Part shown: positions 32,334 through 40,066 of the stretch, one piece after another | Layout: each line of letters opens with the position of its first letter | How positions within the stretch are numbered: the first letter of the stretch is position 1 | NCBI GenBank assembly: GCA_032907565.1 | Contig: JAJJPK010000167.1 | Location: 1-41,961 of the forward strand | Source: ZC4RG29 sp032907565 | GTDB lineage: Bacteria; Bacteroidota; Bacteroidia; Cytophagales; Cyclobacteriaceae | Length of the DNA: 41,961 nt | Reading direction: 5' to 3' | Program-made: the position numbers and the translations under genes | Notes under the pieces: generated by a model | What the model was told of the DNA's origin: nothing | Seen by the model: the letters and a program-made list of their open reading frames with translations, nothing else | Databases searched by the model: none

Positions 32334-32535
32334 AAATGACGAGCCCCCTAAGTCCGCACTCCCTATCAAGTCTACTGCGCATCTGGCAGGTAACGCAACT
32401 TCAACACCCCAACACTCCAACACTTCAACACCGTAGAAATGACGAGCCCCCTAAGTCCGCACTCCCTATCAAGTCTACCGCGTATCTGGCAGGTAACGCA
32501 ACTTCAACACTTCAACACTTCAACACTTCAACACC
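32334..32535. repeat. Two direct copies of a ~99-base unit
   Basis: Copy 1 is 32334-32432 and copy 2 is 32437-32535, a period of 103 bases. Both read AAATGACGAGCCCCCTAAGT at the left end and finish in ACTTCAACAC units. They differ at five positions by my alignment, all C/T changes. The right part is itself built of CTTCAACA-type units of 8 bases. Confidence 0.85.
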
Positions 32536-32570
32536 ATAAAGGACCCCAGGCCTGCTTTACGGGGCAACAC

Positions 32571-32604
32571 AAAAAAAGGCATCCCACAAAAGCAGGATAC
32601 CCTT
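32571..32604 (-). terminator. Rho-independent terminator of pckA
   Basis: On the minus strand a stem GGTATCCTGC / GTGGGATGCC with a TTTT loop is followed by a run of seven T. Two G-T pairs and one mismatch are in the stem. It lies 24 bases beyond the pckA stop. Confidence 0.75.
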
Positions 32605-32627
32605 CTCAAGTTTAGGTTAACTGTATC

Positions 32628-34238
32628 TTAAGTCGAGGCGATCTTCAATTCGCCGCGCGACATGGTATCGCCTGGTAGCGCCCAAAGACTATCGTAATTT
32701 CGTTTCATGGCATTGACGAGATGAGCAGCCTTGTTCGCGTATGCCTCACGGTCGGGCCATGAGCTGGCAGGGTCGAGAATTTCGTCGGGGACACCGGGGC
32801 ACGACAAGGGGATTTCAACGCCGAAGTGTTCCTCCTTCCTGAATGCCACGCTGTCGAGTCCACCACTCAAAGCTGCGCGGACGAGAGCACGCGTGTGATT
32901 GAGTGCAATGCGCTTGCCGGAACCGTAGGATCCGCCTATCCAGCCTGTGTTCACAAGCCAAACCCTGGCATTCACTTCCTTTACCTTGCGACGGAACATT
33001 TCGGCATACACGTTAGGGTGCAAGGGCATGAAGGGCGCCCCAAAGCACGCGGAAAAGGTCATCGTCGGTTCCGACACACCTGCTTCTGTGCCGGCAACTT
33101 TGGCCGTATACCCGCTCATAAAGAAATATGTAGCGAGCTTGGGCGTGAGCCGGGATATGGGAGGCAAGACGCCAAAGGCGTCGTACGTGAGAAAGAAGAT
33201 GTTTGAAGGTGCACCACCCACTGAAGGGATCACGCTGTTGTCGATGTGATGTATCGGATAGCTTACCCGCGTGTTTTCCGTGACGGATGCGTCATCGAAG
33301 TTCACTTCATTGGTACCTGGACGCAGCACTACATTCTCGAGCAGCGCCCCTTGCCGTACGGCGCGATAGATATTGGGCTCGCTTTCCGGCGAAAGGCGAA
33401 TCACTTTCGCATAACAGCCTCCTTCGAAATTGAAGATGGTGTTTTGTGGCGTCCATCCGTGTTCGTCATCTCCGATCAGCCGTCGGCCGGTGTCGGTCGA
33501 TAAGGTAGTCTTGCCTGTGCCAGAAAGTCCGAAGAACAGGGCAACATCACCTGATTCCCCCATGTTGGCGGCGCAGTGCATGGGGAGTACATCGTGCATG
33601 CGGGGCAGGATGAAGTTCAGCACGGAAAACACTCCCTTCTTGATTTCACCGGTGTATCCCGTTCCCCCGATCAGAATGATCTTCCTGGAAAAGTTGATGA
33701 TGGAGAAATTCCTTTGTCGCGTTCCGTCACGCGAAGGGTCAGCGTGAAAGCCGGGCGCGTTAATGATCAGCCAGTCAGGTGTAAAATCGGCGAGCTCCTC
33801 CGGTTCCGGTCGCAAAAACATATTGTAAGCAAAGAGGTTCGACCAGGCGTATTCGGTGATCACCCTAAGCTTAACCTGGTACCTGGGATCTGCGCATGCA
33901 TACACATCGCGCGCAAAGATTTCGCGGCCATTCAGGTAGGTGCCAACTTTCTCCAGCAGACGGTCAAATCGCTTTGGATCGAATGGGATGTTGATGTCAT
34001 TCCACCATACCTCTTGGTCGGTGATTGCATCTCTTACAATGAAGCGATCGCGCGGTGCGCGCCCTTTGAACTCACCAGTGTCTACCGCTATGGCCCCTGT
34101 GGAAGTAGTCGCGGCCTGTCCCAGCCGGACGGAGATGTCGGCCAACTCGTCTGGTGAGAGGTTCCAGTTCACGACGGCATCTGTAATGCCAGCGCGATCC
34201 AGAGACGGACGAGTCGGTACCGATCCTTTGTGTTGCAT
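32628..34238 (-). CDS. pckA: Phosphoenolpyruvate carboxykinase (ATP)
   Basis: Converts oxaloacetate and ATP to phosphoenolpyruvate, the entry step of gluconeogenesis. It has 536 residues, normal for the ATP-dependent enzyme. The kinase-1a P-loop is GLSGTGKTTLST (237-248) and the kinase-2 region LIGDDEHGW (254-262). Other signatures are GEFKGRAPRDRFIV near the start, NFEGGCYAK, and VWLVNTGWIGGSYGSGKRI. A strong Bacteroidota-type promoter lies upstream (34270-34298) and an intrinsic terminator downstream, so it appears to be a single-gene unit. The peptide transporters on the other side fit growth on amino acids, which requires this enzyme. Confidence 0.96.
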   Translation of the reverse strand: MQHKGSVPTRPSLDRAGITDAVVNWNLSPDELADISVRLGQAATTSTGAIAVDTGEFKGRAPRDRFIVRDAITDQEVWWNDINIPFDPKRFDRLLEKVGTYLNGREIFARDVYACADPRYQVKLRVITEYAWSNLFAYNMFLRPEPEELADFTPDWLIINAPGFHADPSRDGTRQRNFSIINFSRKIILIGGTGYTGEIKKGVFSVLNFILPRMHDVLPMHCAANMGESGDVALFFGLSGTGKTTLSTDTGRRLIGDDEHGWTPQNTIFNFEGGCYAKVIRLSPESEPNIYRAVRQGALLENVVLRPGTNEVNFDDASVTENTRVSYPIHHIDNSVIPSVGGAPSNIFFLTYDAFGVLPPISRLTPKLATYFFMSGYTAKVAGTEAGVSEPTMTFSACFGAPFMPLHPNVYAEMFRRKVKEVNARVWLVNTGWIGGSYGSGKRIALNHTRALVRAALSGGLDSVAFRKEEHFGVEIPLSCPGVPDEILDPASSWPDREAYANKAAHLVNAMKRNYDSLWALPGDTMSRGELKIAST

Positions 34239-34269
34239 AACACGTCGTTCAGGTTAATAATGTTAGGTC

Positions 34270-34298
34270 CAAAGTTACCAAATAACTGTTAGCACAAA
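34270..34298 (-). promoter_or_regulatory. Bacteroidota-type promoter of pckA
   Basis: On the minus strand TTTG (34298-34295), then 17 bases, then TAACTTTG (34277-34270), an exact match to the -33/-7 consensus TTTG...TAnnTTTG. Transcription would start near 34263, leaving a leader of about 25 bases before the ATG at 34238. Confidence 0.62.
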
Positions 34299-34502
34299 CG
34301 ATTGAAATGACATATTTTTGGCCTTTTCGTATCTGCGGAGGACACGGGCCAGGCGTACAGAATTTGTAGAAGTAGCGAGTCCTTTTAGGTTTCTTTTTGC
34401 GAAAAGTTTTACTTGTCTACAGGATATTTTAAAAGATGGGATTGTGTAAAATTTTATTTGGTTCACCTATGCGGCTGGTCCGGGCAAAAATTTTCCTTTC
34501 GC

Positions 34503-35783
34503 ATGGGGCTTCGTGACCGCTATCACGACATCCGTTATGGCTTCGAAGCCAACTTCTGGGTAGCCAACACCCTGGAGCTATTTGAACGGCTGGCCTTCTA
34601 CGGCGCCAACGCCGTCATGGTCGTGTTCATCGCCGAAAAGGTTGGCTTGAAAGATGACGCGAGTACATTGGCGGGCATCTTCTCCGGATTGATCTTTTTT
34701 CTCCCTGTCCTGGCCGGTGTGTTCGTCGATCGCTACGGCTTCAAGAAATCCCTCACCGCATGCTTTGCCATCTTCGCACTCGGATACTTCCTTATCGGTT
34801 TGGCAGGAATGGAAGCCGGGAGGGTCCTGACAGACATGATCGGGCCAAAGACTTACGTGGTCGCCGTGCTCGCTATCACAGCTATTGGCGGTTCGCTCAT
34901 CAAGCCCTGTATTGTCGGTACGGTCGACAGGACGTCAAAGCCGCAAACGAAGGCATTAGGATTTGCCATCTACTATACGCTTGTAAATTTTGGTGGTGCT
35001 ATCGGGCCGCTGCTTGCGCTACCAGTGCGTCAGAATCTCGGCATCGAGTTCGTCCTGATCGTCTCATCGGTAACATCACTACTGCTTCTTGTGGGCACGC
35101 GACTGTTCTTTCGGGAACCTCCAGCCCCTGCGGGTGGCGTGTCGACGCGAACGTTCGGCAAGGTATTTCGCGACATGCTTTTGGTGTTCGCCAATTTCCG
35201 CTTCATGGCATTCCTGATCATCTTTTCCGGATTCTGGATCATGTTTTGGCAGATCTTTTTCCTACTACCTCTGTACACGCTCGACGTACTTCGTTTTGAA
35301 CATTTTGAGATCCTCGAGACCATAGACGCATGGTCTATTATTCTCCTGACGGTGCCGATCACGGTGCTTACCCGCAAATTCAAACCTATTGTTTCAATCA
35401 CAGGTGGATTGATATTGGCGAGCCTCTCCTGGATTGTCGTGGGTGCAGGCGGAACGGTGACGTTCACCGTTCTGGGCATCGCCCTCTTTGCATTGGGCGA
35501 GTCCCTCCAATCGCCGCGCTTTTACGAGTACGTTGCTTCACTCGCGCCGCCTGAACAGACGGGCACGTTCATGGGCTTTGCCTTTCTTCCTGTGGCGATT
35601 GGTGCGTTTGTCGGTGGGTTCCTTGCGGATGTCTTACGTACCAACTACATGGTGTCCGATCCGCAGATGATGTGGTATCTCGTCGCGGGCGTCGGCGCAG
35701 TGTCCGTGACGCTCATGATCCTATATAATGTGTTCCTGGCGCCCAAGCGTCCCGTCGAAGTTGTCCAAAACGATAATCCATGA
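34503..35783 (+). CDS. MFS transporter of the POT/PTR (peptide) type
   Basis: A 426-residue membrane protein with about 12 hydrophobic helices. The ATG at 34503 (MGLRDRYHDIRYGFEANFW) is preferred over the one at 34413, whose extra 30 residues do not look like protein. A POT-family signature is visible at the start (LELFERLAFYG, 24-34, equivalent to ExxERxxxYG) and KPCIVGTVDRTSKPQTKALGF is the second POT-like region. It is shorter than the downstream POT protein and diverged, so a non-peptide substrate is possible. It lies 7 bases upstream of the second transporter. Confidence 0.82.
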   Translation: MGLRDRYHDIRYGFEANFWVANTLELFERLAFYGANAVMVVFIAEKVGLKDDASTLAGIFSGLIFFLPVLAGVFVDRYGFKKSLTACFAIFALGYFLIGLAGMEAGRVLTDMIGPKTYVVAVLAITAIGGSLIKPCIVGTVDRTSKPQTKALGFAIYYTLVNFGGAIGPLLALPVRQNLGIEFVLIVSSVTSLLLLVGTRLFFREPPAPAGGVSTRTFGKVFRDMLLVFANFRFMAFLIIFSGFWIMFWQIFFLLPLYTLDVLRFEHFEILETIDAWSIILLTVPITVLTRKFKPIVSITGGLILASLSWIVVGAGGTVTFTVLGIALFALGESLQSPRFYEYVASLAPPEQTGTFMGFAFLPVAIGAFVGGFLADVLRTNYMVSDPQMMWYLVAGVGAVSVTLMILYNVFLAPKRPVEVVQNDNP

Positions 35784-35790
35784 GACTATC

Positions 35791-37275
35791 ATGAACGAAT
35801 CCAAAGGCTTTTTCGGACACCCTGCCGGGTTAAGCACGCTGTTCTTTACAGAAATGTGGGAACGGTTCAGCTACTACGGCATGCGTGCCATTCTTATTCT
35901 CTTTATGACCACACCTGCTGCGCGCGAGGGTCTCGGATTGAGCGTAGAGGAGTCGGCAGCTATCTATGGCCTTTACACGGCCGCTGTATACCTGCTTACG
36001 TTACCCGGCGGATGGCTTGCCGACAACATCTTCGGGCAGCAAAAGGCCATTTGGTATGGCGGTCTATGCATACTTGCGGGCCATGCGCTCCTCGCAATAC
36101 CCGGCGGAAAGGCAGTGTTCTTTGCGGGATTGGCATGCGTTGCGGCGGGTACGGGATTGCTGAAGCCGAACATCAGCACACTGGTAGGCGATCTCTATCC
36201 CGAAGGCGGTGCCCGACGGGATGCGGGATTCTATTTATTCTACATGGGAATCAACATCGGTTCCTTTCTGGGCCAGATTGCCGTGAGCTTTGCTGCAGAG
36301 AAGGTGAACTGGCATCTTGGATTTGGTCTGGCTGCTGTAGGGATGTTGTTCGGACTGATCCAATTCCGGATGCGTCATAAGACACTTGGTGATGCCGGTG
36401 CGAAACCCAAGGCGCGGACGGGTGATGCCGTAGCCTCGACGGCTTCAACGAGAACGTTGGCGGTGTTCCTCATTATGGTCGTAGTGCTGGTGGCGTTGCT
36501 TCACATCACGGGGCTAATCGACCTTAGCACTGCGCGGGGCATTGCAGAAGCGGTCGGAGCTGTGATCGTATCCGTAACGCTGCTGTATTTTCTATACATA
36601 TTGGTGGCTGGTGGATTGACACCAGAGGAGCGAAAGCGCGTGCTGGTCATCTTCGCGCTGTTTGTTGGTGCTGCGCTTTTCTGGGCAGGCTATGAACAGC
36701 ATGGGTCGTCGTTCAATCTTTTCGCGCGCGATTATGCCGACCGGGTGGTGTTTGGTTATGAACTTCCGGCGGGATCGCTTCAGTCGTTCAGTCCGATGTT
36801 TGTCATCATTCTCGCGCCCTTGTTCGCAAGTCTCTGGATACGGCTGGCGGCACGCAACCTCAATCCATCCATGCCGGTGAAATTCGGTCTGGGTCTTCTC
36901 ACCCTCGCGTTGGGGTTTGTTGTGATGTACTTTGCTGCCCTGGTTGTTACCAGCGGACAGAAGCCAAACATCACATGGCTGATCTTTGCCTACTTCCTCC
37001 ATGCAGCAGGTGAGATGGCGGTGAGTCCAGTTGGACTGAGTTCGGTTACCAAGCTGTCACCGCCGCGCTACGTGGGGCAGATGATGGGGATTTGGTTTGT
37101 CGGCGCCGCGCTAGGCAATCTTCTTGCGGGCTTGTTTGCCGGAGGCTTCGATCCGCATAATCCCAGCGAAGTGCCCGGCCTTTTCCTTACAGTGATTGCA
37201 TTCACCGGCGCTGCCGGGATTTTGTTTATTTTGCTGAATCCCATCCTGAAAAGATGGATGGGTCAGGTTCAATAA
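35791..37275 (+). CDS. Proton-dependent oligopeptide transporter (POT/PTR family)
   Basis: A 494-residue transporter with about 14 membrane segments that takes up di- and tripeptides with protons. The start at 35791 (MNESKGFFGHPAGLSTLFF) gives the usual N-terminus; the frame extends upstream over the end of the previous gene. The family signature EMWERFSYYG is at 21-30, matching ExxERFxYYG, and the motif GTGLLKPNISTLVGDLYPEG matches the PTR2 signature. The proton-coupling Glu and Arg of the signature are retained. It is between a diverged POT protein and an OPT transporter, all plus strand with very short gaps, so they are probably co-transcribed. Confidence 0.92.
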   Translation: MNESKGFFGHPAGLSTLFFTEMWERFSYYGMRAILILFMTTPAAREGLGLSVEESAAIYGLYTAAVYLLTLPGGWLADNIFGQQKAIWYGGLCILAGHALLAIPGGKAVFFAGLACVAAGTGLLKPNISTLVGDLYPEGGARRDAGFYLFYMGINIGSFLGQIAVSFAAEKVNWHLGFGLAAVGMLFGLIQFRMRHKTLGDAGAKPKARTGDAVASTASTRTLAVFLIMVVVLVALLHITGLIDLSTARGIAEAVGAVIVSVTLLYFLYILVAGGLTPEERKRVLVIFALFVGAALFWAGYEQHGSSFNLFARDYADRVVFGYELPAGSLQSFSPMFVIILAPLFASLWIRLAARNLNPSMPVKFGLGLLTLALGFVVMYFAALVVTSGQKPNITWLIFAYFLHAAGEMAVSPVGLSSVTKLSPPRYVGQMMGIWFVGAALGNLLAGLFAGGFDPHNPSEVPGLFLTVIAFTGAAGILFILLNPILKRWMGQVQ

Positions 37276-37298
37276 GCCAAACCATAAACCTAAACCCT

Positions 37299-39314
37299 AT
37301 GGAAGAACCAAAAGCCTTCAAACCGTATGTTCCGCCCGAAAAAACAATTGCAGAACTTACGGTCAAGTCTATTGTTTTTGGCGCCCTTTTTGGCGTGTTG
37401 TTCGGAGCCTCAACCGTCTACCTTGCGCTGAAGGCCGGGCTCACGGTTTCCGCTTCCATACCTATCGCGGTGATCGCGATTACGTTGGGCAGGAAGTTTC
37501 TGAAGACTACTATTCTCGAGAACAATATCATTCAAACGACCGGCTCGGCGGGCGAGTCGATTGCTGCTGGCGTCGTGTTCACATTGCCCGGTTTCCTCTT
37601 CCTTTCACCGGAAAGCAACGGCGAGGAGTACTTCCGGTACCTTACCATCCTCATCCTCGCCGCGTTTGGGGGCATGCTGGGTACGTTGATGATGATCCCG
37701 CTGAGGCGTTCGCTTATTGTAAAGGAACACGGCACATTGCCATATCCCGAAGGTACTGCCTGTGGATCGGTGTTGGTAGCGGGAGAACGCGGCGGCGTCT
37801 TTGCGCAAACGGCTTTCATCGGGATGGGGATTGCAATGGGTTATGCGGTATTGCAAAAGGTATTTCATGTTATCGCCGAGGTGCCCGCATTTGTCACGCG
37901 GCAGACAAGCAAGTTCTGGCCATCGGCGACCATCAATGGTGAGATCACGCCTGAATATTTAGGAGTGGGATACATTATCGGTCCCCGGATATCGGGTGTA
38001 CTCGTCGCGGGATCCGTACTTGCCTGGTGGGCGTTGATTCCGCTCATCACGACGATTGTTGATCCTGTCGTGATTGCCACTCAGCTCGTGAAAATCGGCG
38101 ACCTTGCCAGCCTGGATTCACCCGGGGTGCGTGGTGGTTGGGATCCGGCGACACAGACGTTCGCTAATCCGGCGCCTGCCATATACTACGCTTACATCCG
38201 GCAGATCGGGGCGGGTGCAGTTGCGGCAGGAGGATTTATCACGTTGCTCAAGACCCTCCCGACGATCATCAGCTCGTTCAAGGAAAGTGTTGCATCGCTT
38301 CGCGAGAAAGGTTCCGGCGGTGTGTTGCGCACCGACCGCGACCTTTCATTCCGCGTCGTGATTGTAGGCAGCCTTATCCTCGTTGTATTGACGACGGTAA
38401 TGCCCATGATCCCGGGAGAGGGCGTCATGCAGCGGCTGTTGATTGGGGTGCTGGTGGTAGTGTTCGGATTTTTCTTCGTAACCGTGTCGAGTCGGATCGT
38501 GGGACTTGTGGGCAACAGCAATAACCCGATATCAGGAATGACCATTGCCACGCTGATGGGAACCTGTCTCATCTTCACGGCGGTCGGGTGGACCGGCTAC
38601 TTCTATGAGCCGGTTGCGCTTGTGGTAGGCGGCATGATCTGTATCGCAGCAGCCAACGCGGGGGCAACATCTCAGGATCTCAAGACCGGCTATCTCGTCG
38701 GCGCCACGCCGAGGAATCAGCAGATAGCCCTTTTTGTCGGCGCAATCGTTTCGTCCCTGGCCATTGGCGGGATCGTCAAACTGCTGGATACACCTACGCA
38801 GGCCCTACTCGATCAGGGCATCCATCACGCCATTGGCTATACCTATCCCGCGCCGCAAGCAACGCTCATGGCCACGCTGGCGAAGGGTATTCTCAGCTTT
38901 AACCTCGACTGGCAATATGTTATTGTCGGGATTTTCATCTCGATTACCCTCGAACTTTGCGGCGTTACGGCGCTGGCCTTTGCCATAGGTCTGTACCTTC
39001 CCCTGTCTACCACACTGCCGATATTCATTGGCGGTGCCATTAAGGGGATCGCCAACTGGCGCGCGAAAGGAAAGAAGGAGGAAGGCGAATCGGAGCTGAG
39101 TAAAGGCAATTTGCTGGCTACCGGTCTCGTGGCCGGCGGTGCACTAACGGGAGTCATCGTAGCAATCCTGTATGTATTGCTGGAAGACAAGATGGTAGGG
39201 CTGAGTGCTGAGCATGCGCTGACAGGAGCGTTAGGCCGCGGCGGCTATCATCTGATGGGTGCGCTGTTCTTTGCCGCAATGGCTACGTATCTGTATCGGG
39301 TTGCCAGGAGGTAG
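37299..39314 (+). CDS. OPT family oligopeptide transporter
   Basis: A 671-residue polytopic transporter of the oligopeptide transporter (OPT) family. The ATG at 37299 gives MEEPKAFKPYVPPEKTIAEL, the usual start; the frame upstream overlaps the POT gene. Seen: LKAGLTVSASIPIAVIAI, the strongly conserved NNIIQTTGSAGESIAAGVVF, HGTLPYPEGTACG, GYIIGPRISGVLVAGSVLAW, and late ANAGATSQDLKTGYLVGATP. Bacterial OPT proteins carry oligopeptides and sometimes metal-chelate-like compounds. About 14 or more hydrophobic helices are visible. It starts 23 bases after the POT stop. Confidence 0.93.
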   Translation: MEEPKAFKPYVPPEKTIAELTVKSIVFGALFGVLFGASTVYLALKAGLTVSASIPIAVIAITLGRKFLKTTILENNIIQTTGSAGESIAAGVVFTLPGFLFLSPESNGEEYFRYLTILILAAFGGMLGTLMMIPLRRSLIVKEHGTLPYPEGTACGSVLVAGERGGVFAQTAFIGMGIAMGYAVLQKVFHVIAEVPAFVTRQTSKFWPSATINGEITPEYLGVGYIIGPRISGVLVAGSVLAWWALIPLITTIVDPVVIATQLVKIGDLASLDSPGVRGGWDPATQTFANPAPAIYYAYIRQIGAGAVAAGGFITLLKTLPTIISSFKESVASLREKGSGGVLRTDRDLSFRVVIVGSLILVVLTTVMPMIPGEGVMQRLLIGVLVVVFGFFFVTVSSRIVGLVGNSNNPISGMTIATLMGTCLIFTAVGWTGYFYEPVALVVGGMICIAAANAGATSQDLKTGYLVGATPRNQQIALFVGAIVSSLAIGGIVKLLDTPTQALLDQGIHHAIGYTYPAPQATLMATLAKGILSFNLDWQYVIVGIFISITLELCGVTALAFAIGLYLPLSTTLPIFIGGAIKGIANWRAKGKKEEGESELSKGNLLATGLVAGGALTGVIVAILYVLLEDKMVGLSAEHALTGALGRGGYHLMGALFFAAMATYLYRVARR

Positions 39315-39335
39315 GCCTCCGATAGCCTCGGACGA

Positions 39336-39713
39336 TCAGCTGGCGGTAGCGGACGTTAATTCGATGATGCGCTTCAGCGACTCCAGGGCATGCGATTCTG
39401 AGGCGTTCATTGCCCCATCGGCGTTGGCGATCTCCTGTATGTCCTGGATGAGGTGTTCCCGAAGGGCGGGATTTGCGCCCTTGAACTTTTCGAAAGAGTC
39501 TCTGAACAACGTGTTGAGCAGGGACTTATCGAAATTGTTGTAGTCGCGTATCGTGCGGTACAGCTTTTGTTCCAGGTCGGTACCTTCGGGAAACAACGCT
39601 TGCATCTTCTTCTTGATTATAGCCATTTCCCGCGGGTCATAGTTGTGGTCCGCTTCCGACATGTGGACATAGATAAACAGGAGGAAGTCGGGAAAAGTAT
39701 CGTGGATCACCAT
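39336..39713 (-). CDS. TerB-like helical protein
   Basis: A 125-residue helical protein. The pattern FLLFIYVHMSEADHNYDPREMAIIKKKM and a similar later unit (IQDIQEIANADGAMNASESHALESL) resembles the two-fold helical unit of TerB/DjlA-N-like domains, with acidic residues after the first helix of each unit. I keep the ATG at 39713 because an inner start at 39662 would cut the first helix. There is no signal peptide. It converges on the OPT gene and lies upstream of the groL terminator in the same direction as groL. A second TerB-like gene is at 2552-2962, but the two are not close copies. Confidence 0.7.
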   Translation of the reverse strand: MVIHDTFPDFLLFIYVHMSEADHNYDPREMAIIKKKMQALFPEGTDLEQKLYRTIRDYNNFDKSLLNTLFRDSFEKFKGANPALREHLIQDIQEIANADGAMNASESHALESLKRIIELTSATAS

Positions 39714-39951
39714 ACGTATTGAATTTCTGAAGCCATTGAATAGGGGCCTTCGGCGCGGCGCGCATCACGGGTAATGTAACTGAAGGAAAGCATGCTCACG
39801 GAAGGTGTTGCCATCCGGAAAACGTTTAGGTTTCAAAAAATGTTCGGCCTCCTTTGAGGAGACCCGCTCTGCAAAAAAAGAAATTTAGGAAAAACTTTTG
39901 TAATGTATACCATTAGTGGAGGAGCAGGACGTACGCGCAAACTCTCCCCAA

Positions 39952-39991
39952 TGCCTATTTACTGCCAACTGCATACTGCCTATTGCCTACT
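39952..39991. repeat. ACTGCC/ATTGCC short repeats beyond groL
   Basis: Imperfect units of the form ACTGCCAACTGC, ATACTGCC and TATTGCCTAC adjoin the groL terminator. Same repeat type as at 6105-6130 and 31322-31344. Confidence 0.55.
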
Positions 39992-40021
39992 AAAAAAGGC
40001 TGCCTTACGGGGCAGCCTTTT
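39992..40021 (-). terminator. Rho-independent terminator of groL
   Basis: A perfect 7 bp stem GGCTGCC / GGCAGCC with a 6-base loop, flanked by a run of six T on the minus strand after the stem. It lies 46 bases beyond the groL stop. Confidence 0.88.
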
Positions 40022-40066
40022 CGATATATGAATTGGAAGTATCAGGAAACGTAATTCCGTTGCGGA

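Larger units (their letters stand above)
32232..32627. other. Repeat-rich 396-base gap between ftsX and pckA
   Basis: No gene is supported here. It contains an inverted partial repeat (32250-32302), two direct copies of a ~100-base unit (32334-32432 and 32437-32535) and the pckA terminator (32571-32604). The ftsX promoter should also lie here or in the repeats; no consensus element was clearly seen. Confidence 0.75.
39714..40066. other. 353-base gap between the TerB-like gene and groL
   Basis: No gene is supported. It has an ACTGCC-type repeat (39952-39991), the groL terminator (39992-40021) and a weak CTCCT/AGGAG hairpin (39849-39861). The TerB-like gene's promoter is expected here, but no clear consensus was found. 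Confidence 0.7.

Noticed and set aside
32250..32535. A CRISPR array in the repeat-rich gap
   Set aside because: Only two long direct copies, no regular short repeats with unique spacers, no cas genes nearby.
34275..34466. A 63-codon minus-strand frame upstream of pckA
   Set aside because: It covers the pckA promoter and has no protein-like features.
39307..39320. GGAGG/CCTCC hairpin over the OPT stop codon
   Set aside because: 5 bp stem with no T-tract, too weak to call a terminator.
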